Shown here: one piece after another, positions 26,414 to 34,910 of the stretch
How positions within the stretch are numbered: the first letter of the stretch is position 1
Layout: each line of letters opens with the position of its first letter
Assembly (NCBI GenBank): GCA_021779665.1
Contig: JAJYAG010000030.1
Coordinates: 1-46,992, forward strand
Direction: 5' to 3'
From: Bacteroidota bacterium
GTDB lineage: Bacteria > Bacteroidota > Bacteroidia > Bacteroidales > JAAUTT01
Length of the DNA stretch: 46,992 nucleotides
The notes under the pieces: generated by a model
Told to the model about the DNA's origin: nothing
The model's database searches: none
What the model saw: only the letters and a program-made list of their open reading frames with translations
Program-made: the position numbers and the translations under genes

Positions 26414-28420
26414 ATGAAAATGATATATAAATTCAAAAAACACGCGTTATCAGCCGCAATGCTGGTATCTATTTTAAGCGGATCGTTATTCTTCGGCGGT
26501 TGTTCAAAAGACTTTCTGGAACCTGACCCGCTGAACTTCTATGAGCCAACAACCACTTTCAGCACCGAAACCGGTTTACAGGCTGTTCTGGCAATGTGCG
26601 ACAGACACATCCGTCAATACTGGACAAGCTACGAAAACAGGAATATTTCAGTTCCTATAGGTACAGAATATGCATTTTCTGAACTTTCAGTTCCTGCAAA
26701 AACCGACGATGCAGGCTTATTTGACGATGTTGCCACAAAACTCACTCCAACAAGCGGAGCAGGATACGATGCCGGCGACTGGCATAATTATTTCTGGGAC
26801 GAAACCTATAATGGTATCAAATACGCAAATACTGTATGCACGTTTATTGATAAAGTAGAAGGCTTACCCGAAGCTACTAAAAATGCATATTTAGGCCGGG
26901 CATATTTTCACCGCTCGTTCCGTTATCTTGCTTTGGTTTTTCAATATGGCGATGTTCCTCTCGTAACAAAAATTCTTGAAGTTCCCAAACAGAACTATAA
27001 GAGCACGAAAAAAGAAGCCATACTGGATATGATTACCAAAGACATGGAATTTGCTGTAGAGTGGGTTCCCGAACAAAAGAACATGACCTACAATGGAATG
27101 GTCAATAAGGGCGCATGCCGAATGTTGCTCATCAAGTGCTATCTGGCAACCGGACAATGGCAAAAAGCCAAAGATCAGGCAGATATCCTGATTGACCAAT
27201 CGGGTTACTCTTTAATGAAAAATAACTTCGGGACTTTTGTAAATACATACTCTCCTCAAACCTGGACAGTAACCCGCAATGTGATCTGGGATTTACATCG
27301 CCCTGAAAACAAACTTATCTCGGCCAATAAGGAAGTGATTTTGGGTATGCCAAACCGTGGCGCCACAGCTGAGGCTATGATCGAGTTTCTTACCATGCGT
27401 ATCTTTGGCCCCAGCTATACCAGTGGTTCCGACCTTAAAACTCCTGATGGAAAACAGGCTGTTGTAAACTACGCCCGCAATAATGGTAATTATCGTCAGA
27501 ACTATGATTATATCCGCGCAATAGGACGTGGTATCGGGACATGGCGTTCAACCCGCTTTGCTACTCACGATATGTGGAGGGTAAACGGCCTTGATGACAA
27601 TGGTGATCTTCGTCATAGCAGTGCAGTAGGTAACTGGGGACGCATGGATTCTATCAAATACAACGATCCTTCGAGTACCTGGTTCGGTAAAAAGCTTCTT
27701 TTCCGCCACCCTACCACCAATGTTCTGTTATGTACTGACTCACTCCGTGTGTGGTTTGACTGGCCTCAATACAAAATTTATCTGCACGATGTTATAAACG
27801 AAGCCAATCAGGGAGCAAATCAGTTTAACGGTGCTACCAATGGTGGCAATGCCGACTGGTACCTCTATCGTTTAGCCGAAGCTTACCTTTTACGTGCTGA
27901 AGCTAAATTCTATATGGGCGATGCTGCTGCCGCTGCTGCCGATGTGAATGAAGTAAGAAAAAGAGCCGGTTGTACCCAGCTTTATACAACTGTTACAATT
28001 GGCGATATTATGAACGAGCGTGCCCGCGAACTTTATCTCGAAGAATGGCGCCACACCGAATTATCGCGTGTTTCATATTGTCTTGCCAAAAGTGGTAAAC
28101 CCGATGAATGGGGCAACACTTACGATGTGAATACTTACGATAAGCAGGACGGAACTGATGCTGTTGGCGGTAGTTACTGGTACCAACGCGTCATAAAATA
28201 TGGATTTTATAATAAAGGCCCTATTGCCGTCCGCCCTCGCACAATCAACTACAGGATGGACAAACATAACCTCTATTATCCAATTCCTGAATCGGCAATA
28301 ACAGCAAACAATAAAGGCAAACTGAGCCAGAACTTTGGTTATAATGGCTATGACGCTGCTACTCCTAAATGGGAAACATGGCAGGAAGCAGTTGCCGACG
28401 AGGATAAAACCAGCAATTAA
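26414..28420 (+). CDS. SusD/RagB-family outer-membrane lipoprotein (PUL 2)
   Basis: This 668-residue surface glycan-binding protein, longer than many SusDs, has a lipoprotein signal ending at Cys30 (FFGGC), followed by SKDFLEPDPLNFYEPTTTF. Helical SusD blocks include YLGRAYFHRSFRYLALVFQY and GDVPLVTKILEVPK. The C-terminal signature reads YLYRLAEAYLLRAEAKFYMG and ERARELYLEEWRHTELSR. It begins 12 bases after susC and should form the lid of the same complex. A strong terminator at 28449 follows, so most transcripts from the SusCD operon should end here. Confidence 0.95.
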   Translation: MKMIYKFKKHALSAAMLVSILSGSLFFGGCSKDFLEPDPLNFYEPTTTFSTETGLQAVLAMCDRHIRQYWTSYENRNISVPIGTEYAFSELSVPAKTDDAGLFDDVATKLTPTSGAGYDAGDWHNYFWDETYNGIKYANTVCTFIDKVEGLPEATKNAYLGRAYFHRSFRYLALVFQYGDVPLVTKILEVPKQNYKSTKKEAILDMITKDMEFAVEWVPEQKNMTYNGMVNKGACRMLLIKCYLATGQWQKAKDQADILIDQSGYSLMKNNFGTFVNTYSPQTWTVTRNVIWDLHRPENKLISANKEVILGMPNRGATAEAMIEFLTMRIFGPSYTSGSDLKTPDGKQAVVNYARNNGNYRQNYDYIRAIGRGIGTWRSTRFATHDMWRVNGLDDNGDLRHSSAVGNWGRMDSIKYNDPSSTWFGKKLLFRHPTTNVLLCTDSLRVWFDWPQYKIYLHDVINEANQGANQFNGATNGGNADWYLYRLAEAYLLRAEAKFYMGDAAAAAADVNEVRKRAGCTQLYTTVTIGDIMNERARELYLEEWRHTELSRVSYCLAKSGKPDEWGNTYDVNTYDKQDGTDAVGGSYWYQRVIKYGFYNKGPIAVRPRTINYRMDKHNLYYPIPESAITANNKGKLSQNFGYNGYDAATPKWETWQEAVADEDKTSN

Positions 28421-28448
28421 TCCCTTATATAAAGTTTCTAAAATCATA

Positions 28449-28481
28449 GAAAAAGTCCCACACCGGGGCTTTTTCTTTTTT
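28449..28481 (+). terminator. Strong rho-independent terminator after susD (PUL 2)
   Basis: GAAAAAGTCCC (28449-28459) pairs with GGGGCTTTTTC (28465-28475), 11 pairs with one G-U, over a five-base loop. It is followed by TTTTTT. It lies 28 bases after the SusD stop and 82 bases before the fucosidase start. Confidence 0.85.
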
Positions 28482-28563
28482 ATGAGCAAATATTTCTTCA
28501 TAGCCTGTTCTTTCCCGTCATTTTCCCTTACCTTTATTTTCAGGATAACTAAACTTAACTATT

Positions 28564-29916
28564 ATGAAAATAAAGCTGATTTTAGGGTTTATCGCCCTGA
28601 TGATATTTGCGGGAACTGTCACACCTTTAAAAGCACAACTCCCGAAAGAAACTCCCGAACAAAAAACACAACGCCTGCAATGGTGGACCGATGCACGCTT
28701 CGGCATGTTTATCCACTGGGGTTTGTACGCCCTGCCCGCCCGCCACGAGTGGGTGAAGAACCGGGAACGCCTTACCAACGAGCAATACCAGAAGTATTTC
28801 GATAACTTTAATCCCGATCTTTACAACCCGAAAGAATGGGCAAAAATGGCCAAGGCTGCCGGCATGAAATACGTTGTGCTTACCGCTAAACATCATGAGG
28901 GTTTTTGCCTGTTCGACTCGAAATACACCGATTACAAATCGACAAACACTCCCATTGGAAAGGACCTGATCCGCGAATATGTGGACGCATTCCGTGCTGA
29001 AGGACTGAAGGTCGGTTTTTATTATTCGCTTATCGACTGGCATCATCCCGATTATACCATTGACCGCATGCATCCGCAACGTCAAGAGTCGGATACCGCT
29101 TATGCCAGGTTGAATAAAGGCAAGGACATGAAAAAGTACCAGGAGTATATGAAAAATCAGGTACGCGAACTGCTCACCAACTATGGAGAAATCAGCGTAA
29201 TCTGGTTCGACTTTTCATTCCCCGGCCAAAACGGAAAGGGTCGTGCCGATTGGGACTCCGAAAACCTGCTGAAACTTGCCCGTCAATTACAACCTAAAAT
29301 TATCGTGGACGACCGCCTGGACCTCTCAGATGTGGAAGGTGGCTTTGATTTTGTATCGCCCGAACAGTACAAAGTTGACAAATGGCCCGAGCACAACGGC
29401 AAAAAAGTAGCCTGGGAAACCTGCCAGACATTCTCCGGTTCGTGGGGCTATTACCGCGACGAGACCACTTGGAAAAGTCCGGCACAGTTGCTCGAACTAT
29501 TAATTGAGACCGTAAGCAAAGGCGGGAACCTGCTGTTAAATGTTGGCCCAACCGCCCGCGGAGTTTTCGACGAAAGAGCGCAAAGCCGCCTCGGATCTAT
29601 GGGCGAGTGGATGAAATTTAACAGTCGCTCCATCTATAACTGCACCGAAGCTCCTGCTGAGTTTACTGCGCCGGCAAACACCCTGCTTACCTATAATCCA
29701 TCAACCAAACGGTTGTATGTGCATTTATTGGCATACCCAATGGGCAACCTGGTTCTGAGGAATATGGCCGATAAGGTAAAATATATCCAGTTTCTGCACG
29801 ATGCCTCCGAAGTAAAATATTCGCCTGTCAAAAACGACGCGAACTCTCTGAACCTGAGCTTACCGATATTAAAGCCCAACACCGAGATTCCGGTTATTGA
29901 GGTGATCTTGAAATAG
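28564..29916 (+). CDS. GH29 alpha-L-fucosidase (PUL 2)
   Basis: This 450-residue protein has a signal peptide (residues 1-25, ending PLKAQ). GH29 blocks are RFGMFIHWGLYALPARHEWV (about 45-64), VVLTAKHHEGFCLFDSKYTD (104-123), VGFYYSLIDWHHPDY (150-164) and EISVIWFDFSFP (209-220). Asp216 in IWFDFSF fits the catalytic nucleophile. GGNLLLNVGPTARG is present. The enzyme should release alpha-L-fucose in the periplasm. Its sequence around the active site (FDSKYTDYKSTNTP and WFDFSF rather than WYDGG) differs from the fucosidase at 15846, so linkage preference probably differs; the GH29 subfamily needs a database search. A terminator separates it from the SusCD operon, so it is either read through or has its own promoter. 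It ends convergently with the GH43 gene. Confidence 0.93.
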   Translation: MKIKLILGFIALMIFAGTVTPLKAQLPKETPEQKTQRLQWWTDARFGMFIHWGLYALPARHEWVKNRERLTNEQYQKYFDNFNPDLYNPKEWAKMAKAAGMKYVVLTAKHHEGFCLFDSKYTDYKSTNTPIGKDLIREYVDAFRAEGLKVGFYYSLIDWHHPDYTIDRMHPQRQESDTAYARLNKGKDMKKYQEYMKNQVRELLTNYGEISVIWFDFSFPGQNGKGRADWDSENLLKLARQLQPKIIVDDRLDLSDVEGGFDFVSPEQYKVDKWPEHNGKKVAWETCQTFSGSWGYYRDETTWKSPAQLLELLIETVSKGGNLLLNVGPTARGVFDERAQSRLGSMGEWMKFNSRSIYNCTEAPAEFTAPANTLLTYNPSTKRLYVHLLAYPMGNLVLRNMADKVKYIQFLHDASEVKYSPVKNDANSLNLSLPILKPNTEIPVIEVILK

Positions 29917-29935
29917 ATTTGTTACTGCATTTTTC

Positions 29936-29995
29936 TGTGCCTTCTTTGTGGTTCTCCATGTAACTAAGTTACAGGTGGACCGCAAAGAAGGCACA
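29936..29995. repeat. Long palindrome, copy 2 (TGTGCCTTCTTTG...CAAAGAAGGCACA)
   Basis: TGTGCCTTCTTTGTGGTTCTCC pairs with CGCAAAGAAGGCACA across a central region that itself contains TAACTAAGTTA. The arms match copy 1 at 9488-9547. A run TATTTTTG follows, so this copy could end transcripts of the fucosidase. The gap 29917-30222 (306 bases) holds only this palindrome and the repeat at 30081-30145; I see no gene in it. Confidence 0.65.
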
Positions 29996-30080
29996 TATTT
30001 TTGATCCTATTGACATTTGACAGTTAATATCATATCTTGCGTTAACTGAATAATTCAGAACAACAATCCTCATTAGCTTA

Positions 30081-30145
30081 GTCCCAAAGGGACGGCAGTA
30101 TGGTAGAAGCCAATTAACCCCATATTTCCCAAGTCCCGTGGGGAC
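30081..30145. repeat. Two GTCCC-N3-GGGACGG palindromic repeat units
   Basis: GTCCCAAAGGGACGG (30081) and GTCCCGTGGGGACGG (30133) are two copies of a short palindrome spaced 52 bases apart, each followed by a TAT-containing tail. Only two units exist and the DNA between them resembles the flank, so this is a dispersed intergenic repeat and not a CRISPR array. It sits between convergent genes. Confidence 0.6.
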
Positions 30146-30222
30146 GGTATTATACTATCAATCATAAAATTCAAACAAATAGTTGATTTCAAACTTCTTT
30201 AACAGCTCAAGAAATTCGAAAT

Positions 30223-31335
30223 CTATTTAAACACCTCCAAATCCCACTCATCCTTCCATTCGATAAAGGGAATACCATCTTTAAACTGAATAGGCAACCA
30301 AATGTACCTGCCATCAGTATGCTGTTTAGGTTTCCAGCGGTCGGCAATAAATATAAAAGCGTCTTTTTTACCGTGAACCGGCAAAATATAGGTACTTTGT
30401 GAGAAGAAGGTTTTGTTTGCGTCCTTTCCGATGCAAGGGTTTGGATGTCGAGTCCAGGTTCCCATAATGTTATCAGCGGTGAGTAACCGGGCTTCGTTTG
30501 GATCCCAGCCTGTGCAACCCGAGGTGATCATAAAATACTTTCCATCTTTTTTGAAGATTGCCGGAGCCTCATTATGCCCTGCCGGATCGATGCGGATATA
30601 TTTGCCGGAATGGCCCTGGTAATCGTCAGTCAGCTCGGCAATCTGTATGGTGAGGTTCTCTTCGGAGGCATAGATATGGTAAGCTTTGCCATCATCATCC
30701 ACAAAGATGGTCATGTCGCGCGACATTTGTCCGCTCTCAAGGTCACGGAGGGCAATGGACCCCTGAGTCACTGCAGTGCGCCATGCCGGTGTCCACCATT
30801 TCAAAGTATCGGAGTGTTTCATGTGTTTTTCTTCTTCGGTCATGTTGAGCGGGTAAATGCCCGGATGTGGCCTGAAGGAACGAATAAACTTATAAGGTCC
30901 GGTAGCATTTTTACTGGTTGCCACGGCACAACGGGCAGCGTTGTATCCTTTGCCTTTCAGCTCGAGGTGAAACCACATCACGAAGGTTTTTGTCTTTTTG
31001 TTGTAAACCACTTTGGGGCGTTCCAGGATACAGCCTTTTGTGATATCCGAATTAACTGCAGTATCCACTGGTAAAGCAATGCTCTCATATTTCCAGTTAT
31101 ACAGATCTTTGGACGAATAGCAGCTCACTCCGGTAAGCGCTGCACTGGTACCATCCGACTTAAACTCACCAAACCAGTAATAAGTTTTATCCTGGTACAA
31201 AATTCCACCACCGTGGGCATTGATATGTTTGCCGTTATTGTCTGGCCACAGCTCTGCTGTTTTAAAAGATTTCAGAGGCTGGCTAAAAGTAATAATGCTT
31301 ATAAAAAGAAGAACTAATAAGAATAGATATTTCAT
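30223..31335 (-). CDS. GH43-family glycosidase, resembling the exo-beta-1,3-galactanase group
   Basis: This 370-residue protein has a signal peptide (about residues 1-18, ending ITFS). The five-bladed propeller signature blocks are INAHGGGILYQDKTYYWFGE (38-57), LERPKVVYN (104-112), SRDMTIFVDDDGKAYHIYASEE (205-226) and NEAPAIFKKDGKYFMITSGC (255-274). Asp207 fits the pKa-modulating residue and Glu256 the catalytic acid. The usual N-terminal Asp base of GH43 is replaced by the INAHGGG block, as in the GH43 subfamily that contains exo-beta-1,3-galactanases (24/34-like). Galactose-type specificity would fit the GH42 in this window, but this is inferred from motif memory. It is on the minus strand, convergent with the PUL 2 fucosidase. 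It is separated from the transporter operon upstream by 25 bases, so readthrough from that operon is possible. Confidence 0.82.
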   Translation of the reverse strand: MKYLFLLVLLFISIITFSQPLKSFKTAELWPDNNGKHINAHGGGILYQDKTYYWFGEFKSDGTSAALTGVSCYSSKDLYNWKYESIALPVDTAVNSDITKGCILERPKVVYNKKTKTFVMWFHLELKGKGYNAARCAVATSKNATGPYKFIRSFRPHPGIYPLNMTEEEKHMKHSDTLKWWTPAWRTAVTQGSIALRDLESGQMSRDMTIFVDDDGKAYHIYASEENLTIQIAELTDDYQGHSGKYIRIDPAGHNEAPAIFKKDGKYFMITSGCTGWDPNEARLLTADNIMGTWTRHPNPCIGKDANKTFFSQSTYILPVHGKKDAFIFIADRWKPKQHTDGRYIWLPIQFKDGIPFIEWKDEWDLEVFK

Positions 31336-31360
31336 TGTCTATGAGTTATTAATATGCGTA

Positions 31361-31966
31361 TTATTGTTTAAATCCTTTCCATTCTAATATTCGTTGCGAA
31401 AGATGATAAACCAAAACACCATTCCAGTCACTTAAATAAGTAAAGGCCTTATAAAAGTCAGGTTGCTGCCGCGAAGCCAAAGTAAAATAGTATGAATATG
31501 CCCTCGTGTTTAACTCCTCCCACGTAATAAAGCCTTCGGACTTTGGCGGTTTTAGATTTACTCCTTCGTTCGTAAATATAGTTCCGGCTAACTCCAAATG
31601 AGTTCCTGCTTCAATTTGAATTAAATAACTTTCTATCAGATTGTTGATATAAAAATCATATAAGAGATCGAGTATGTTATTATATTTATTACCAAGCTTC
31701 ATTTTATGAACTCCGTATAGAGACCGCAACCTTATTTTTATGAAATCCTGATCTTTGTTACCAACATCAATACAGTAGACCCGCCCGATTGTAAAATCTA
31801 TTCCCTGAATCCAGCTAACTCCATAACGAATATCCTTTATTTCATCTTTATGTATGGAATTGGTCAGTTTGTTTTCAGAGAATAATTCAAGCTTATCAGT
31901 CGAAAACGAAAGGGCATTTTCAGGGCTGAAAAAATTGGTTTTGTATTTGATTTCCTTAGGTTCCAT
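31361..31966 (-). CDS. Hypothetical protein, last gene of the pot-like operon
   Basis: I do not recognise this 201-residue protein. It has no signal peptide or transmembrane helix. The N-terminal half is beta-rich and charged (ENKLTNSIHKDEIKDIRYGV, FTIGRVYCIDVGNKDQDF) and might be a PH-like fold, which is speculation. The rest is alpha-helical with aromatic residues (LLYDFYINNLIESYL, TRAYSYYFTLASRQQ). It starts 10 bases after the stop of the binding-protein gene, so it is probably transcribed with the transporter, though nothing in it points to transport. Confidence 0.7.
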   Translation of the reverse strand: MEPKEIKYKTNFFSPENALSFSTDKLELFSENKLTNSIHKDEIKDIRYGVSWIQGIDFTIGRVYCIDVGNKDQDFIKIRLRSLYGVHKMKLGNKYNNILDLLYDFYINNLIESYLIQIEAGTHLELAGTIFTNEGVNLKPPKSEGFITWEELNTRAYSYYFTLASRQQPDFYKAFTYLSDWNGVLVYHLSQRILEWKGFKQ

Positions 31967-31976
31967 TTCCCTTAAT

Positions 31977-33314
31977 TCAAATTCTTATCCTTCCCCTTGC
32001 AAGTCTCCGTTTTTTATTCTGATATTTCTTAATCCTCCTGTAAATAAGCCATGTTCCCAGAAAAAAGAAAATAGAAAAAATCATGATTGCCATACCCTCG
32101 TTTAAACTATCGCCTTTGGCACGACTCCACATTTCGAGTACGGTGTCGTTCCTGTCGAGGAAGTCGTGGATAATGGCACAACGGGCTACAACACTGCTAT
32201 CAGGAAACTGAACCGGATTTAGCTGAAGCTTGTCATTCCCCGGACCATAAAAGTAACTCATATTTACCGTTTCGGTAAGAGTTGAGTCGGTATGTGCTTC
32301 AACAATTTCCGGCGAGCCGACAACACTTGTATAACCGCTGATATCCATGTTGCGCAGCGCCACTTCCGGCTGACACAGATAATTCAGAAAATAGCTGGCA
32401 GCCTTGGTATTTTTAGCATATTTCGGGATTACCCACGCATCGAACCAGATATTGCTGCCTTCCTGAGGAACCACATAATCGAGCTCCACTCCTACCGATG
32501 CAGCTTCTTCAATTGACCATACCGCATCACCGCTCCAGGCATAGCTGAACCATATTTCGCCGCGGGTCATCATCTCCTTGCCAAAGTCGGCCTCCCAACC
32601 TGCCAGGTTCGATTTCATCTTTTTAAGCTGCTTTTCAACCACAGCAATATCCTGATCGGTATGGTCGTTAGCCACATTGTAAAGCTTGCGTTTCCCCGAA
32701 GAAATATCTTTGGAATAGTTATAAATAGCAGCAATATTATAGGCATCCCAATAGCTGTCCTTCATGAGTATCTTGCCTTTATTTTTAGGGTTCCACATAC
32801 AATGCCATGAGCTTATTTCCTCAGAAGATATAAGCTTTGTGTTGTAAAGAATCCCGGATGTGCCCCACATGTAAGGAACCACATAATCGGCGGCTTTTTT
32901 ACCATCCATGTTGAAGGATTCGACCCATCCGTTTATAAACGGAGAGATGTTGTTAAAATAATTGGGAGTTGTTCCCTGATTACGATTAAAAGGCAAGACC
33001 ATGTCATATTTCAGCATACGTTCCATAATAGCCTGGGTGGGACAAACCAGGTCGAAATCTTCTTTGCCCAGTACTATTTTGGTGTACATCACCTCGGCCA
33101 TATCAAAAACCTGGTAAACTATTTTGACATCTTCGCCCGTTTGTTCCTTGTACCATGCCGGAAATTCCTTCAAAAGATCCTCGTCGAGATAATCGGCCCA
33201 GTTATAGATTTTGAGTATTTTACTGCGTTCGGTATCCTTTTCTTTGCACCCGCTGAAAAAAGGTAAAGCCAGGACCAAAGCTATGAACCATATGTGTTTA
33301 AAAAACTTCATCAT
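31977..33314 (-). CDS. potD: Polyamine ABC transporter substrate-binding protein (PotD-like), membrane-tethered
   Basis: This 445-residue protein has a lipoprotein-like signal ending at Cys23 (FFSGC). The PotD-type binding fold follows (ILKIYNWADYLDEDLLKEFP, the usual start of spermidine/putrescine-binding proteins, and FDLVCPTQAIMERML, WGTSGILYNTKL, EGSNIWFDAWVIPKYAKN). It binds polyamines outside the inner membrane and passes them to the PotB/PotC permease. The unusual feature is a C-terminal hydrophobic helix (MAIMIFSIFFFLGTWLIY, about residues 404-422) followed by a very basic tail (KKYQNKKRRLARGRIRI). It may therefore be anchored at both ends. Its ATG overlaps the PotC stop by four bases. 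Substrate is assigned by family; spermidine versus putrescine cannot be told. Confidence 0.9.
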   Translation of the reverse strand: MMKFFKHIWFIALVLALPFFSGCKEKDTERSKILKIYNWADYLDEDLLKEFPAWYKEQTGEDVKIVYQVFDMAEVMYTKIVLGKEDFDLVCPTQAIMERMLKYDMVLPFNRNQGTTPNYFNNISPFINGWVESFNMDGKKAADYVVPYMWGTSGILYNTKLISSEEISSWHCMWNPKNKGKILMKDSYWDAYNIAAIYNYSKDISSGKRKLYNVANDHTDQDIAVVEKQLKKMKSNLAGWEADFGKEMMTRGEIWFSYAWSGDAVWSIEEAASVGVELDYVVPQEGSNIWFDAWVIPKYAKNTKAASYFLNYLCQPEVALRNMDISGYTSVVGSPEIVEAHTDSTLTETVNMSYFYGPGNDKLQLNPVQFPDSSVVARCAIIHDFLDRNDTVLEMWSRAKGDSLNEGMAIMIFSIFFFLGTWLIYRRIKKYQNKKRRLARGRIRI

Positions 33315-34102
33315 CCCACTGATTTTCTGTTTGCGGTGCGTTGATTAATTAGAAGCAGCAACACCAGCACGGTTATAAAAATAATAGCCGATAAAGGTCT
33401 CAGTTCGGGCGTTAACCCACCTTTCCGCGCATCGGCATATATAAAGGTCGAAAGGGTTTCGAGTCCTTCGTTACCGATAGTAAACAGGGTAATCACAAAG
33501 TCGTCGATAGATAGGGTAAAAGCAAGGATAAAACCACTGATCATTCCCAGCCGAAGCTCAGGAAGCAATATTTTGCGAAGGGCAAAAAGAGGAGTAGCCC
33601 CTAAGTCCAGCGCAGCTTCATAGAGATTTTCGTTCATGCGCTTTAGGCATGGTAAAACACTTAGAACCACATAAGGCGTGCAGAATGTAATATGCGCCAG
33701 AATAACCGTTGTATATCCCTGCGAAATTCCAAGACTCACAAAAAGCAGAAACAAAGAAATTGCGGTGATGATATCGGGGTTAAGGATAGGCAAAGTATTC
33801 ACCGTTTGAATGGCTTTACGGGGACCGGGTTGCAGATTATAAATACCAATAGCGGCCATAGTTCCCAGTAATGTAGAAGCTGTTGCTGCCACAAGACCTA
33901 TAATCAGAGTATTCCAGAGTGCATTGCCAAGCGTATGATGAACACCCGACTGGAAAAGGTTGGCATATAATTTCAAAGAAAACCCTGTCCAGTTGCCCAG
34001 CACTTTTGCTTCGGTAAAGGAGAAGATTATTACTATCAGAATGGGAGCATAGAGCAACACGAGCAAAAATCCCAGGTATGAACGCGACAGAATTTTATTC
34101 AT
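33311..34102 (-). CDS. potC: Polyamine ABC transporter permease (PotC-like)
   Basis: This 263-residue inner-membrane permease has about six transmembrane helices, starting with LGFLLVLLYAPILIVIIFSF. The binding-protein-dependent transport EAA loop is YEAALDLGATPLFALRKILLPEL, which contacts the ATPase. The frame is open further upstream, but the ATG at 34102 overlaps the PotB stop by four bases and places the start just before the first helix, so it is used. Order PotA-PotB-PotC-PotD matches the classical operon. Confidence 0.92.
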   Translation of the reverse strand: MNKILSRSYLGFLLVLLYAPILIVIIFSFTEAKVLGNWTGFSLKLYANLFQSGVHHTLGNALWNTLIIGLVAATASTLLGTMAAIGIYNLQPGPRKAIQTVNTLPILNPDIITAISLFLLFVSLGISQGYTTVILAHITFCTPYVVLSVLPCLKRMNENLYEAALDLGATPLFALRKILLPELRLGMISGFILAFTLSIDDFVITLFTIGNEGLETLSTFIYADARKGGLTPELRPLSAIIFITVLVLLLLINQRTANRKSVG

Positions 34103-34899
34103 ATCAAACCTCCTTCCTCGGCTGTTTTGGAGCTGCCTTCGCTGTTTAAAAGTGAAGTAATCCCAATGAGCAGCAGCATTACTAACGAAAGAGCCGCACC
34201 ATAATTCCACATGCCATTGTAAATGTTTTCCTGAAGGGTTGTTCCAAAGAGTTTGATATTGTTAATAGTAAGCAGCTCGGCAATGGCAAAGGTTGAGATT
34301 ACCGGCATAAACACCATCATGATGCCACTTGTAATTCCCGGGACGGAAAGAGGCAAGATAGTTCTTAAAAATACCTGCCGTGGTGTTGCCCCAAGATCCT
34401 GAGCTGCTTCAATCAGGCTCCGGTCGGTTTTTAACAGACTGTTGTATATGGGGTAAATCATAAAAGGCAAAAAGTTGTAAACCATCCCAAAGATAAGAGA
34501 ACCTTCGCCCAGGGGCAGACTGAGAAAATCGAACAGCGCCACAGTTGCCAGTGTACGGATAAGAAAGTTAACCCACATGGGCAGAATAAAAAGTATCACC
34601 AAAAGCTTTGTGCTGCGGGTTTCCATGCGACTCATGATAAATGCTGCCGGATATCCGAGTACAAGGCACAGAAAGGTTGTGATTAATGCAATCCCGACTG
34701 AAAAAATAAAAGTATTCATAGCCTCGGGTTGCATCCAGAACTTACGAAAATTGCTGAACGAAAACTGCCCTTCGTTATTGGTAAAAGCGTAAAACACAAT
34801 TAACCCGAGCGGTATCACCACAAAAAAGACCAGAAACAGTGCATATGGGATTGACCAGTTTCTTCTTCTGCCTAAAAATGTCAGGAATTTCTTTTGCAT
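34099..34899 (-). CDS. potB: Polyamine ABC transporter permease (PotB-like)
   Basis: This 266-residue inner-membrane permease has six predicted transmembrane helices (first YALFLVFFVVIPLGLIVFYAF). The EAA loop reads IEAAQDLGATPRQVFLRTILPLS. The MWVNFLIRTLA segment is characteristic of PotB. It starts 11 bases after the PotA stop and overlaps PotC by four bases, so translation is coupled. With PotC it forms the channel. Confidence 0.92.
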   Translation of the reverse strand: MQKKFLTFLGRRRNWSIPYALFLVFFVVIPLGLIVFYAFTNNEGQFSFSNFRKFWMQPEAMNTFIFSVGIALITTFLCLVLGYPAAFIMSRMETRSTKLLVILFILPMWVNFLIRTLATVALFDFLSLPLGEGSLIFGMVYNFLPFMIYPIYNSLLKTDRSLIEAAQDLGATPRQVFLRTILPLSVPGITSGIMMVFMPVISTFAIAELLTINNIKLFGTTLQENIYNGMWNYGAALSLVMLLLIGITSLLNSEGSSKTAEEGGLI

Positions 34900-34910
34900 T
34901 TTATGGCTCT

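Noticed and set aside
30081-30145. Possible CRISPR array start (two repeats)
   Set aside because: Only two short palindromic units, with no further repeats and no cas genes; fits a dispersed intergenic repeat.
34103-34210. N-terminal extension of the PotC frame
   Set aside because: It overlaps the PotB coding region by over 100 bases, and the ATG at 34102 gives a four-base overlap and a normal protein.
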